A stretch of DNA of 64,000 nt from Amycolatopsis alba DSM 44262 (GTDB lineage: Bacteria > Actinomycetota > Actinomycetes > Mycobacteriales > Pseudonocardiaceae): assembly GCF_000384215.1 (NCBI RefSeq), contig NZ_KB913032.1, forward strand, positions 2,621,665-2,685,664, read 5' to 3'. The notes under the pieces were generated by a model that saw only the letters and a program-made list of their open reading frames with translations, made no database searches and was not told the origin of the DNA. How positions within the stretch are numbered: position 1 is the first letter of the stretch; every line of letters starts with the position of its first letter. A program made the position numbers and the translations under genes. Positions 44,035-53,067 of this stretch are shown here, piece after piece.

Positions 44035-44832
44035 ATGACCAGCACGAACGAGATCACCATCCCCGGCGGCCGGCTGCACTACGAGGTCCGCGGCGACGGA
44101 CCAGTGCTGCTGGCCATGGGCTCACCGATGGCCGCGGACGCCTTCGCCCCGCTGGCCGACGCGCTGGCGAGCCGCTTCACCGTGGTGACCCACGACCCCC
44201 GTGGCATCGCCCGGAGCCCCCTGGACGACCCGAACGAGGATTCGAGCCCGGAGAAGCGCGCCGAAGACGTCATCGCGATCCTGGACCACTTCGGCGCCGA
44301 GACGGCCGACGTCTTCGGCTCCAGTGGTGGCGCGATGACCACGCTCGCGCTGGCCGCCCGCCACCCCGGCCGGATCCGGACGGTCGTCGCGCACGAGCCT
44401 CCCGCGCTGACCCTGCTGCCCGACGCGGCCGAGCGGCACGCCGACGTCGACGACATTGTGAAGGCCTTCGAGACCGAAGGCCTCGAAGCGGCCTGGACGA
44501 AGTTCCTCGGCACCTCGGGCTTCGAGGAGGACGAGGCGGGCCCGCCGCCGAGCGACTCCCCCGAGCAGGACCAGGAGGACGGCCGCCGGTTCTTCGTGCA
44601 CGAGCTCCGCACGACCACGCGCTACACCCCCGAGCTCGACGCGTTGCGCGACGGGCCGTTCCGGATCGTGGTCGGTCTCGGCGCCGACTCCGGCGGCCTG
44701 CTCACCAAGCGGACGTGCGCCGCGCTCGCCGACGAACTCGGCGTCGAGGTGGTCGAGTTCCCCGGCGATCACGGCGGCTTCATCTGGGACCCGGAAGGCT
44801 TCGCCAAACTGCTCGGCGACATCCTGGTCTGA
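44035..44832 (+). CDS. Alpha/beta hydrolase (Ser nucleophile)
   Basis: A 265-residue alpha/beta hydrolase. The elbow is VFGSSGGAMTT with a normal Ser, unlike the two Cys-type hydrolases in the cluster; the C-terminal His is in FPGDHGGFIWD. ATG 44035 follows GGAAGGA. Probably an esterase-like or resistance hydrolase; the substrate is unknown. It is on the plus strand downstream of the SDR and converges with the aminotransferase. Confidence 0.78.
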   Translation: MTSTNEITIPGGRLHYEVRGDGPVLLAMGSPMAADAFAPLADALASRFTVVTHDPRGIARSPLDDPNEDSSPEKRAEDVIAILDHFGAETADVFGSSGGAMTTLALAARHPGRIRTVVAHEPPALTLLPDAAERHADVDDIVKAFETEGLEAAWTKFLGTSGFEEDEAGPPPSDSPEQDQEDGRRFFVHELRTTTRYTPELDALRDGPFRIVVGLGADSGGLLTKRTCAALADELGVEVVEFPGDHGGFIWDPEGFAKLLGDILV

Positions 44833-44842
44833 CCCCCGGCGG

Positions 44843-44872
44843 GGCCGCCCTCAGAATTCGACGAGGGCGGCC
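44843..44872. terminator. Bidirectional hairpin between convergent hydrolase and aminotransferase
   Basis: GGCCGCCCTC and GAGGGCGGCC pair perfectly over 10 bp with a 10-nt loop. The hairpin overlaps the last codons of the aminotransferase gene. Confidence 0.6.
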
Positions 44873-46122
44873 TTGCGGGCGGCGTCGAGCAGCTCGCGCG
44901 AGATCCGGTCCGCCTGCTCGGCGGTGAGGATCAGCGGCGGCGCGAGCACGACGTTCTTGACCGTGCGCCGGACCAGGACGCCGTTGTCGCGCATCAGTTT
45001 CCTGACGTGGGCGGCGCGGCGGGACCGGTCCATCTCGACGGCGATCATCAGGCCGCGGCCGCGGATGTCGGTCACGCAGTCCAGTTCCCGCAACGGTTCC
45101 AGTGTGGCGAGCAGCTGCTCGCCACGGGCCTGGACGTTCGCGAGGAGCTGTTCTCTTTCGATGTGGTCGATCACCGCGAGCCCGGCGGCGCAGGCGGTGG
45201 CGTGCCCGGAATGCGTGTGCCCGTGCACGAAACCGGCCATCTTCTTGTTGCTGTCGAACACTTCGAAGACGTGCTGGGTGGTGGTGACAGCGCCGAGCGA
45301 GATGTAGCCGGCCGCCAGCCCCTTGCTGGTGGCGAGGATGTCCGGCTGGACGCCGGCGTGCTGGTAGCCGAACATCCGTCCGGTCCGGCCGAAACCGGTG
45401 GTCACCTCGTCGAGGACCAGCAGGATCCCGTGCTCGTCGCACAGTTCCCGCACGCCGCGCAGATAGTCCTCCGGCATGACGTAGGCGCCGCGCGACTGGA
45501 CCGGTTCGACGAGGACGGCCGCCGTGCGCTTCCCGTGATCGGCGAGGAAACCCTTCAGCGCGCCGATGCCTTCCTCCGGGCCGGGAACGGTGATGAACCC
45601 GCTCGGCGTCAGGTCGTCGGAGATCGGCGACGGCGCCCCGGCGGTCGCGGCGCCTGCCATCGTGGCGCCGTGGTAACCGTTGTGCAGCGAGACGATCAGC
45701 CCGCGGTCGGGCGAGCCGAGCACGGCCTGATAGAAGCGCGCGATGCGGATCGCGGCCTCCATCGCCTCGGAACCGCTGTTACAGAAGAAGGTCCGGGTCA
45801 GTGCCGGGCCGGCGAGCTCGCCGATCCGTTGCGCCAGGCGGATCGCGGGGATGTTGGCGCCCTCGCCCATGTCGTAAGTCATCAGCTTCGCGACCTGTGC
45901 CGAGATGGCGTCCACGACCGGCCCGCAGGCGTAGCCCAGCGTCGCGTTGAAGCCGGACGACTTCGCGTCCAGGTACGTGCGGCCGTCGGCGTCGGTGACC
46001 TCGCAGCCTTTGCCGGACACCGCGACGAGCGTGTCGGGGCTGACCCGGCTCGGTGACCACGGGTGCCACAGGTACTCGGCGTCGATGGCGAGCAGTTCGG
46101 CCTGCCCCTCGGTTTCGCTCAT
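44851..46122 (-). CDS. Class III PLP aminotransferase (second)
   Basis: A 423-residue class III aminotransferase. Features are FFCNSGSEAMEAAIRIARFY, LLVLDEVTTGFGRTGRMF and the Schiff-base Lys in ILATSKGLAAGY. It is clearly homologous to, but diverged from, the one at 30933-32288, so the two probably act on different substrates. ATG 46122 lies 14 nt after the P450 stop, so it is the last gene of a reductase-P450-aminotransferase operon on the minus strand. Confidence 0.87.
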   Translation of the reverse strand: MSETEGQAELLAIDAEYLWHPWSPSRVSPDTLVAVSGKGCEVTDADGRTYLDAKSSGFNATLGYACGPVVDAISAQVAKLMTYDMGEGANIPAIRLAQRIGELAGPALTRTFFCNSGSEAMEAAIRIARFYQAVLGSPDRGLIVSLHNGYHGATMAGAATAGAPSPISDDLTPSGFITVPGPEEGIGALKGFLADHGKRTAAVLVEPVQSRGAYVMPEDYLRGVRELCDEHGILLVLDEVTTGFGRTGRMFGYQHAGVQPDILATSKGLAAGYISLGAVTTTQHVFEVFDSNKKMAGFVHGHTHSGHATACAAGLAVIDHIEREQLLANVQARGEQLLATLEPLRELDCVTDIRGRGLMIAVEMDRSRRAAHVRKLMRDNGVLVRRTVKNVVLAPPLILTAEQADRISRELLDAARKAALVEF

Positions 46123-46136
46123 TTCCGCTTTGCCTC

Positions 46137-47342
46137 TCAGTTCGCCAGCCGGGCACGGACCGGGATGGAATGCCAGGCCCGCAAGGTGTTGTTGAGCCGC
46201 CGTTCGCCAGGAGCTGCCAGTTCCAGCGTCTCGACGCGTTCCGCGAGCGCGGTGATGAGGCATTCGGCCTCCAGGCGGGCCAGGTTCTGCCCGACGCATT
46301 GGTGCAGCCCGAACCCGAAGCCGACGTGCCCGGACGGGTCGCGGGAGAGGTCGAACTTCTCCGGATCGGCCCAGCGCCGGGGATCGCGGTTGGCCGCGCC
46401 CAGGAACATCAGCACCTTCGCGCCGTCGGGCACGACGTGGTCACCGACCGGGACATCGCCCACCGCGGTGCGGAAGAACGTCTGCACCGGGGACGCCCAG
46501 CGCACGGCCTCGTCGAACGCGATCCGCGCCAGCGACGGCTCGGCGCGCAGCCGGGCCCACTGCTCGGGATGCGTGACCAGCGCGTGCATGACGGCGGCGA
46601 GCGCGTGCACGGTGGTGTTGAATCCGGCGGCGAACAGCGAGCGCACGACGCCCGGCGCCTGCTCGTGGGTGATCTCGCCGCGATCGGCGGCCGCCCAGAT
46701 CTGCCCGCCTAAACCATCTTCGGTGAGGGCGTCGCGCTGGCAGTGCTCCATGACCCACGTCGTCAGGAACTTCGCGTGCGGCGCGCCCGCGGCGACGAGT
46801 TCGTTGCGTGGGCCGAAAGCGTTGAGGAGGAAGTCGCTGAAGGGCAACAGGTTCTCGCGGCCTTCCTCGGGCAGCCCGAGCGCGTCGCCGACCGCGCGCG
46901 GCGGGAACTTCTCCGCGATCGCCGTCACCGCGTCGAACTCGATCGTGCCGCCAGGGGTGCCGTCGAGGACCTGGCCGACCATCTTGTGCGCCTTGGCCAT
47001 CCATTCGGCGCGAAGCCTGCGCTGGGCGCGCGGGCCGAGCAGATTCGCGAGGACCCGGCGCGGCGCGTCGTGGTGCGGCGGGTCCGCCTCGACGACGATG
47101 CTCAACTGGCGCCACGGTTTCTCGGTCCGGAAGTTGGAGAGCCCGACCCCGGCACCGGACTGGAACCCTTGCCAGTTCCGCAAAGCCGCGTACACCGCGT
47201 CGTACCGGGCGACGGCGTAGATGTCGTGCGCGCTCAGGTAGGCGAGCGGTCCCGCGTCGAGCAGGGCGTGCTCGAGCGGGTACGGATCCGTCAGCACCTC
47301 GGTGCCGAACGGGTCGATGTCGATGACGGGCAACGACGTCAT
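46137..47342 (-). CDS. Cytochrome P450 (2)
   Basis: A 401-residue P450. The haem loop is FGFGLHQCVGQNLARLEAE with the Cys at residue 349; the I-helix reads FAAGFNTTVHAL, where a normally acidic/Thr pair is replaced by Asn-Thr-Thr. The protein lies directly downstream of an Fe-S reductase gene, a common P450 redox pairing. ATG 47342 is 9 nt after the GGAGG site and is preferred over GTG 47348. Confidence 0.88.
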   Translation of the reverse strand: MTSLPVIDIDPFGTEVLTDPYPLEHALLDAGPLAYLSAHDIYAVARYDAVYAALRNWQGFQSGAGVGLSNFRTEKPWRQLSIVVEADPPHHDAPRRVLANLLGPRAQRRLRAEWMAKAHKMVGQVLDGTPGGTIEFDAVTAIAEKFPPRAVGDALGLPEEGRENLLPFSDFLLNAFGPRNELVAAGAPHAKFLTTWVMEHCQRDALTEDGLGGQIWAAADRGEITHEQAPGVVRSLFAAGFNTTVHALAAVMHALVTHPEQWARLRAEPSLARIAFDEAVRWASPVQTFFRTAVGDVPVGDHVVPDGAKVLMFLGAANRDPRRWADPEKFDLSRDPSGHVGFGFGLHQCVGQNLARLEAECLITALAERVETLELAAPGERRLNNTLRAWHSIPVRARLAN

Positions 47343-47360
47343 GATCACGGCCTCCGGGGC

Positions 47361-48311
47361 TTACAGATCCAGTACGAGCCGGTCGGTGCACGAACGTGAG
47401 ACGCAGGGGTACATGCAGTCCCCCGCCGCGCGGTCCTCGGCGGTGAGGAGGGCGTCACGGTGGTCGACGACGCCGTCCAAGACCGTGGTCTCGCAGGTGC
47501 CGCAGACACCCTCCATACAGGACGAAAGCAGGTCGACGCCGACCGTGCGCATCGCGTCGATCACGGTCATGTCCTGCGTGACGGTGACCGTCGCGCCCCG
47601 TCGCGCCAGCACGATGTCGAACGGCTCGTCGCGCACCGGCGCGCCCTGCTCCGGCGCCGAGAAGCGTTCCGTCCACAGGGTGGGCGCGGGCCAAGGAGCG
47701 CAAGCGTTCTCGACGGCTTTGAGCAATCCCTCCGGGCCGCAGCAATAGACGCGGAGTCCGTCGCGGACTTCGCCGAGCCAGGCTTGAAGATCCGGCCGTC
47801 CCTGTTCGTCTTCCGGGACGATGTGGACCTTTTCCTGGTAGGAGGCCAGTTCGCCGAGAAACGCCATGGAGTTTCGCGTCCGGCCGCCGTAGACGAGATT
47901 CCAGTCCGCGCCGACGAGCTCTGCCTGATGGATCATGGGAAGCAGCGGGGTGATCCCGATCCCGCCCGCGATGAAGAGGTAGTTCTTCGAGGGCACGAGC
48001 GGGAAGTTGTTGCGGGGGCGGCTCACTCCGACGGTGTCGCCGATCTTGAGCTTGTCGTGGACGTACGCGGAACCGCCGCGGCCGTCGGGCTCGCGCAGGA
48101 CCCCGACCCGGTATTCGCAGGCGTTCCAACGATCTCCGCACAGGGAGTACTGCCGGGTCAGCCCGCCGGGCAGCACCAGGTCGATATGCGAACCGGGCGT
48201 CCAGTCGGGCAGGCGCGCGCCGTCCGGGGCCCTGAGGAGCAGCGAAACAACCCCTTCGGCGACGACGTCCTTGGCCGCGACGCGCAACGTCGTCTGCACC
48301 TGCGCCTGCAT
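47361..48311 (-). CDS. Flavin/[2Fe-2S] reductase (P450 or oxygenase electron donor)
   Basis: A 316-residue phthalate-dioxygenase-reductase-like protein. Domain order is flavin-binding (SHIDLVLPGGLTRQYSLCGD), NAD-binding (FIAGGIGITPLLPM and YCCGPEGLL), and a C-terminal plant-type [2Fe-2S] ferredoxin (SSCMEGVCGTCETTVLDG with a later MYPC). It can transfer electrons from NAD(P)H to an oxygenase, here most simply the P450 18 nt downstream. Confidence 0.88.
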   Translation of the reverse strand: MQAQVQTTLRVAAKDVVAEGVVSLLLRAPDGARLPDWTPGSHIDLVLPGGLTRQYSLCGDRWNACEYRVGVLREPDGRGGSAYVHDKLKIGDTVGVSRPRNNFPLVPSKNYLFIAGGIGITPLLPMIHQAELVGADWNLVYGGRTRNSMAFLGELASYQEKVHIVPEDEQGRPDLQAWLGEVRDGLRVYCCGPEGLLKAVENACAPWPAPTLWTERFSAPEQGAPVRDEPFDIVLARRGATVTVTQDMTVIDAMRTVGVDLLSSCMEGVCGTCETTVLDGVVDHRDALLTAEDRAAGDCMYPCVSRSCTDRLVLDL

Positions 48312-48342
48312 CGTGCCCGCCCTCCGCTCGTTCGTGCTCTCC

Positions 48343-48383
48343 ACGGTTCCACGGCGGGCTCGGGTGTACGTCTCCCTGAATGC
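48343..48383 (-). promoter_or_regulatory. Candidate cluster promoter box for the reductase/P450/aminotransferase operon
   Basis: On the minus strand GCATTCAGGGAGACG (48383-48369), 20-nt spacer, AACCGT (48348-48343). The spacing matches the other copies; the -10 is a weak match. Confidence 0.42.
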
Positions 48384-48467
48384 TCGGGTGCTTGAGCAAT
48401 CGGGAATATTGTTCGGCGGGGTGTGACGGGCGGACCATCGGATTCTACGTCGATCCATGGAGGACGC

Positions 48468-49031
48468 ATGTCGCATATCACGGTGGATCCCACCAAGCCC
48501 GGAATCATCGGCCTGTTCGCTTTCCGCCCTGAGACCGCGAAACCGCTCGGCGAACTGGTCGAGACCCTGCTGCGCGGCCCGAGCTCGCTGACCACCGGCG
48601 AGCGTGAGCTGATCGGCGCCGTCGTGTCCAAGGAGAACGACTGCTACTTCTGCGCCGAAGCGCACGGCGCCTTCTCCGCCGCGCAGATCGAGGGCGGCAA
48701 CGCCACCGTCGACTCGGCCAAGCAGGACATCGACACCGCGCCGATCTCGGACAAGCTGCGCGCGCTGCTGAAGGTCGCGCTGGCCACGCGCGAAAGCGGC
48801 CACTCGGTCACCACCGCCCTGGTCGACAACGCCAAGGCCGCCGGCGCCTCGGAAGCCGACATCCACGACACCGTGCTGATCGCTTCGCTTTTCTCGCTGT
48901 TCAACCGGTACGTGGACGGTCTCGCCACCCACGCCCCCGACCAGGCCGAGTGGTACGCCGGTGCCGCGCAGGCACTGGTCGCCGGTGGGTACGCCGCGAT
49001 CTCGGGTGCCGCGCAGGCTCAGGCCGCCTGA
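48468..49031 (+). CDS. AhpD/carboxymuconolactone decarboxylase-like protein
   Basis: A 187-residue all-helical CMD-family protein with the CxxC-x3-His active site in NDCYFCAEAHGAFSAAQ. Members are alkylhydroperoxidase-like or decarboxylases. ATG 48468 follows GGAGG. A peroxide-detoxifying role beside an oxidative, radical-generating product would make sense but is only inferred. Confidence 0.82.
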   Translation: MSHITVDPTKPGIIGLFAFRPETAKPLGELVETLLRGPSSLTTGERELIGAVVSKENDCYFCAEAHGAFSAAQIEGGNATVDSAKQDIDTAPISDKLRALLKVALATRESGHSVTTALVDNAKAAGASEADIHDTVLIASLFSLFNRYVDGLATHAPDQAEWYAGAAQALVAGGYAAISGAAQAQAA

Positions 49032-49045
49032 TCGCTTTGGGCATG

Positions 49046-49085
49046 CCGAGGGGCCCGTCGCCGGTGTGGCTGGCGGGCTCCTCGG
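49046..49085. terminator. Hairpin between AhpD-like and HNH genes
   Basis: CCGAGGGGCCCG and CGGGCTCCTCGG pair over 12 bp with one mismatch, around a loop that can itself fold. It separates two convergent genes. Confidence 0.6.
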
Positions 49086-49096
49086 TGATGTGGGGG

Positions 49097-50338
49097 TCAG
49101 GTGACGTGGTGGAGGGTGTTGCGTCGAGGATGTCGCAAGGGGTCGAGGTATTGGGGTGGCAGGAATTCGGGTATGCCGTCTCCGGCGATCCGGACCTGCC
49201 AGTCGCCGTGGTGGATCAGCCGGTGGTGAAACGAGCAGAGCAGGACGAGGTTGCGGAGGTCGGTGGGTCCGCCGTCTGCCCAGTGCTGAATATGGTGTGC
49301 GTGACAGTGTTTCGGCGCCCGGTGGCAGCCGGGGAACGCGCAGCCGCCGTCGCGGATGTTGAGTGCTCGGCGTTGGCCGGGGGTGACGAAGCGTCGCATC
49401 CGCCCGACGTCGAGGGGTTCACCGGCGGTGCTGAGGACGGCGGGGATCATGAGGCAGTCGCAGGCCATCAGGCGGGCTTCGCGGGCGGTGATGGTGCCGA
49501 CGAAGTCCAGGCACGCGGTCCCGAGCCCGGTTTTCAGGGCGTCGAGGCCGACGGTGACGTGCACCAGCGTGCGGTAGCCGGCAGTGCCGGGCTGGTCGGG
49601 GCAGGCGGTGGCGAGGTCGAGGACGTCGGCCCAGGCATCGCCGTAGCGTTGGGGCATGGTCCGGTGGTCGGCCTGGCCGGACTCATCGACCGGCCGCCGT
49701 GCCCCATGGGCGTCCAGGATGGCCGCGGTGCGGGCCCCGGTCTCGGGGTCCAGCAGACCGGAGAGTTTCCAGAACCCGTCTCCGCGGCGCTCGACGAACA
49801 CCTCCCGCCGTGGCGGGGCGGGTTCGGGGTCCTTCGGTTCGTTCCCGTCGGGGTCCAGGTGCGCGAGAAGGTTCGCGCCGGCTTCGGCGAGTTCTCTGGG
49901 TCCGGCGTGGCGGGCAAGGCCGGCGAGGATCTTGTCCGCGCCCTCCCGCTCACCGGCGGGGATTTTCCGGAGGATGTCCAGGATGAGGTCGATGTGCTGG
50001 TCCCCGATCGCGCCGTCCTCGGCCGCGGCGGCGGTCGCGGGCGCGAACACCGCCGTCTCACCACCGGCCACGGGGACGGGGTTCAGGGCCAGGGCCCGGT
50101 TCACCGTGTCCCGCGCGTCCCCCAGCGAAATCCGGGCGATCTCAGCGAACCAGGACGCCGCGTTCCCGTGGCCGAACAGGTCTTCCGCGCCCCGTGTCTC
50201 GACCTCCGCCAGATACATCCCCAGGCAGGCGGACGCGACCCGGATCACCTGCACCAGATGCGTCGCGCCATGGGCAAGCTCCAGCTTGCCGGCACGCCAC
50301 AGCTCCTGCGGCAGTTCGGGAATGAGAGTCTCGGACAC
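49097..50338 (-). CDS. DUF222/HNH endonuclease (13E12 repeat family)
   Basis: A 413-residue protein of the actinobacterial 13E12 family. The N-terminal DUF222 region precedes an HNH domain at the C-terminus, CHRAPKHCHAHHIQHWADGG then LLCSFHHRLIHHG. These genes are numerous and mobile in actinobacterial genomes. It is unrelated to the biosynthetic genes around it, and its upstream region (50340-50460) is unusually AT-rich, so it may be an insertion into the cluster. Confidence 0.85.
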   Translation of the reverse strand: MSETLIPELPQELWRAGKLELAHGATHLVQVIRVASACLGMYLAEVETRGAEDLFGHGNAASWFAEIARISLGDARDTVNRALALNPVPVAGGETAVFAPATAAAAEDGAIGDQHIDLILDILRKIPAGEREGADKILAGLARHAGPRELAEAGANLLAHLDPDGNEPKDPEPAPPRREVFVERRGDGFWKLSGLLDPETGARTAAILDAHGARRPVDESGQADHRTMPQRYGDAWADVLDLATACPDQPGTAGYRTLVHVTVGLDALKTGLGTACLDFVGTITAREARLMACDCLMIPAVLSTAGEPLDVGRMRRFVTPGQRRALNIRDGGCAFPGCHRAPKHCHAHHIQHWADGGPTDLRNLVLLCSFHHRLIHHGDWQVRIAGDGIPEFLPPQYLDPLRHPRRNTLHHVT

Positions 50339-50460
50339 CCCACCATATTACCGAAATACGACCGTTGATTGTTCGTAATTTTAAGCGACAACGCTAATTG
50401 CATATTGACCACTGACGAGTGAAACCACACCACAAGGCCGGTAACGCACAGCTCGTAATA

Positions 50461-50513
50461 CGTCTCGTGAGTGGCAAGGACCGGTTAGAACAATCCTTAC
50501 CACTCACGAGACG
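50461..50513 (-). terminator. 20-bp stem hairpin after the PKS operon
   Basis: CGTCTCGTGAGTGGCAAGGA and TCCTTACCACTCACGAGACG pair over 20 bp with one G-U wobble and a 13-nt loop. It lies just after the stop of the last gene in the minus-strand PKS-antiporter-glycosyltransferase-MFS series. There is no T run. Confidence 0.7.
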
Positions 50514-50518
50514 AGCCC

Positions 50519-51760
50519 CTAAGCGGCCCGAGGCACCACAGGCTCAGGCCCAGGCTCCGGCGGTGCCGAGGAAGCCCGTACCGAAGCGGGAGAAGTGGCC
50601 GAAGCGAAGAGCCCGATCACCCCGAGCGGCACCAGCAGCAACGTCAGCGCCGTACTGATCCCGAAGGTCTGCGCGAGCCATCCGAAGATCGCCGGTCCGG
50701 CGAGGACACCGGCGTTGTGCAGCGTGCTGTACCGCGCGATCGCCAGGCTGGTGTTGGACTTCGTGCCATGCCCCACCGCGCTGGAGATGATCGGGATCGC
50801 CACGGCGAGCCCGACGCCCGCCATCGCGAGCCCGGCCAGGCCGAACCACACGCTCTGCACCAGCACGGCGAGCAGGACGCCGGCCGCGGTCATCGCCATG
50901 CTCCAGCGCACCAGTGCCACGGCGCCGAATCGCCGGTGCAGCCGGTCGCCGATCAGCCGGGTCCCGGTCTGCGCCACGATGAACGCGAAATAGCCCAGCG
51001 AAGCGATGTTCGCCGCCGCGCCGCGTTGTTCGCTCAGGAACACGCCGCCCCAGCTGGACACGGCGCCTTCGCACAGCGCGACGGCCGCGCCGAGGCCGCC
51101 GAGGATGATCACCGCGCGCGTCCAGCCGGAGAAGAAGCCGACCTTCGGCGCCTTCTCCTTGGCCTGCACAGAACCGCGCGATTCCGTCAGCAGCCAACGG
51201 CCGCTGAACAGCGCGATCACGACGAGAACCACCGCGACGACCCAGAAATGGGCGCTCAGCGAGAGTTCCGCCCGGACGGCGAGCACCGTGCCGCCCGAGC
51301 CGAGCAGCGCGCCGATGCCCCACACCGCGTGCAGGCTGTTGAGCACCGGCCGCCGCGCCCGCCGTTCGACCTCGACGCCCTGTGCGTTCATCGACACGTC
51401 CAGCAGACCGGCGATGACACCCCACGTCAGCATCCCGAGACCGGCGGTGACCGCGCCGGGCATCGCCGCCATCAGCGGCAGGAACCACGGCAGGACAAGG
51501 GAAGTGACACGGATGACGGCCCGGCTGTCGAGGTGGTTCGACAGGTGACCGGCCAGCTGCATCGCCAGCAGGACACCGACGGTCTGGCTCAGCAGCACCA
51601 TGCCGAGTTCCGCGAAGTTCAGCCCGAGTTCGATCCGCAGCTGCGGCACCCGCGCGAACCACGAGCCCAGCATGATCCCGATCATCAGGAAGATCCCCGA
51701 GATCGCGATCCGCTGGCGCCGCACGTCCTTCACCGGATGGATCTCCAGCCCGCTACTCAT
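50519..51760 (-). CDS. MFS transporter
   Basis: A 413-residue membrane protein with about 12 hydrophobic segments. GIMLGSWFARVPQLRIELGL and later TLHNAGVLAGPAIFGWLAQ resemble fucose-permease/YbjJ-like MFS proteins. ATG 51760 lies inside the end of the glycosyltransferase gene (8-nt overlap), so it is coupled to it. It may export a pathway product or intermediate. Confidence 0.8.
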   Translation of the reverse strand: MSSGLEIHPVKDVRRQRIAISGIFLMIGIMLGSWFARVPQLRIELGLNFAELGMVLLSQTVGVLLAMQLAGHLSNHLDSRAVIRVTSLVLPWFLPLMAAMPGAVTAGLGMLTWGVIAGLLDVSMNAQGVEVERRARRPVLNSLHAVWGIGALLGSGGTVLAVRAELSLSAHFWVVAVVLVVIALFSGRWLLTESRGSVQAKEKAPKVGFFSGWTRAVIILGGLGAAVALCEGAVSSWGGVFLSEQRGAAANIASLGYFAFIVAQTGTRLIGDRLHRRFGAVALVRWSMAMTAAGVLLAVLVQSVWFGLAGLAMAGVGLAVAIPIISSAVGHGTKSNTSLAIARYSTLHNAGVLAGPAIFGWLAQTFGISTALTLLLVPLGVIGLFASATSPASVRASSAPPEPGPEPVVPRAA

Positions 51761-53054
51761 CGCCACTCGTCACACCGGCCGTGTCCCCGAAGCCGGACTC
51801 GCCGGTCCAGCTGCCCACTTCGACGTGCGCGTTGAACGGCTTCCCCTCGGCGTTGCGCATCGGCGGCCGCCGATGCGCGAGGTGCAGGAAGACGTCGTCG
51901 TACTGGGTGACGTCGCCCGCCGCGGAGATGCGGTAGAGCATGTCCTCGTCTTCACCGCCCCAGCCCTTGTAGCGCTCGTCGAAGCCGCCGATGCGGGTGA
52001 AGATCTCCGGTCGCGTCCACAGGCAGGCGCCGGGGACGTCGCGAAGCAGCAGCCCGCGCGCGCCCGCCAGGGGTGCTTCCGGCGTGCTCTCGCCGCAGCG
52101 GCGTTCGATCAGCCAGTCGCTCGAAGGGCCGTCCAGCGACAGCATTTCGGTGTGCGGCAGATGCGCGTCGGCGCGCTGGTCGACGAACCGCGAGTGGTTG
52201 CGCTCCAGGAATTCCCGGTCCACCAGGATGTCGGCGTCGAGCAGGCACAGGGTCCGCGCCGCGCCGAGGGTCTCGCGTACGCCCACGTTCAGCGTCCAGG
52301 ACTTGTTGAACAGCCCTTCGCCCTGGATGTGCACATAGTGGTCGACCAGCGGCTCGACGACGTGCTTCCAGCGCGGCTTCTCGTCGAACTCGACGACGGT
52401 CACCCGGTACCGGTCCGAAGGGAAAGTCTGATCGCGCAACGCGAGCAGACAGGCGGTCAGGTTCCGGATCCGGCCCGCGCCGTCCCGGTCGGACAGCGGG
52501 ACGACGACGAGGATCTCGTCGCCGGTCCCGGAAGGCCGCGAGCGCACGCCCTTGGCGAGTTCCGTCAGCCTGTCGAGCCCGGCGGGTTCGGCCTCCGGTT
52601 CGTAGAGCCTGCCCCGGAAGTAGTTGATGTAGACGTTGTCGTCCGCGGCGTCGGCTTCGCGCCCCAGTTTCTCGGCCAGACTGGGACTTTCGTCGAGCAA
52701 CGCGACGACGCGCTCTTCGAGCCGGCGTTCGGCGAACGTGTCGGTCGGCTGCGCGACGAGCCGCCGGTACGCCGTGTCGTGGCCGATCTCGGCCTCGAGC
52801 GGGTCGACGACGGCACGATAGAAGCGTTCGCTGTGCATCCAGTAGTCGGCGGCGACGTCCGGCACCGCGGGGTCGTTGGCCAGTACGACGTACCGGACGA
52901 TCCGCCCCGCGAGATCCGCGCTCCCCGGCTCGGCCTTCCAATAAGCCGATGCCGAGGCGAAGGTCTTGCCGCCCGTACGGGTCGGCCGGATCTGCATCGG
53001 ATTGGTCGCCCGTAACACGCACATCGGGCTGCAGTCACAGGGATGCGGTTGCAC
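51753..53054 (-). CDS. Glycosyltransferase, GT2/GT7 galactosyltransferase-like
   Basis: A 433-residue protein. The C-terminal half is a GT-A glycosyltransferase with a DxD motif in LLDADILVDREFL and the GT7-type signature YKGWGGEDEDMLYRI, whose WGGED block binds acceptor and metal. The N-terminal 170 residues are unassigned and begin with a Cys-rich patch, CDCSPMC. GTG 53054 follows GGAGGAG and lies 13 nt after the antiporter stop. It may glycosylate the product or a carrier-bound intermediate. No NDP-sugar biosynthesis genes are in the window. Confidence 0.75.
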   Translation of the reverse strand: MQPHPCDCSPMCVLRATNPMQIRPTRTGGKTFASASAYWKAEPGSADLAGRIVRYVVLANDPAVPDVAADYWMHSERFYRAVVDPLEAEIGHDTAYRRLVAQPTDTFAERRLEERVVALLDESPSLAEKLGREADAADDNVYINYFRGRLYEPEAEPAGLDRLTELAKGVRSRPSGTGDEILVVVPLSDRDGAGRIRNLTACLLALRDQTFPSDRYRVTVVEFDEKPRWKHVVEPLVDHYVHIQGEGLFNKSWTLNVGVRETLGAARTLCLLDADILVDREFLERNHSRFVDQRADAHLPHTEMLSLDGPSSDWLIERRCGESTPEAPLAGARGLLLRDVPGACLWTRPEIFTRIGGFDERYKGWGGEDEDMLYRISAAGDVTQYDDVFLHLAHRRPPMRNAEGKPFNAHVEVGSWTGESGFGDTAGVTSGDE

Positions 53055-53067
53055 TGCTCCTCCGTCC

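Noticed and set aside
48396..48410. Plus-strand GCAATCGGGAATATT as a promoter box for the AhpD-like gene.
   Set aside because: It matches only the left half of the box, and no TAGCGT-like element lies 20-21 nt downstream.
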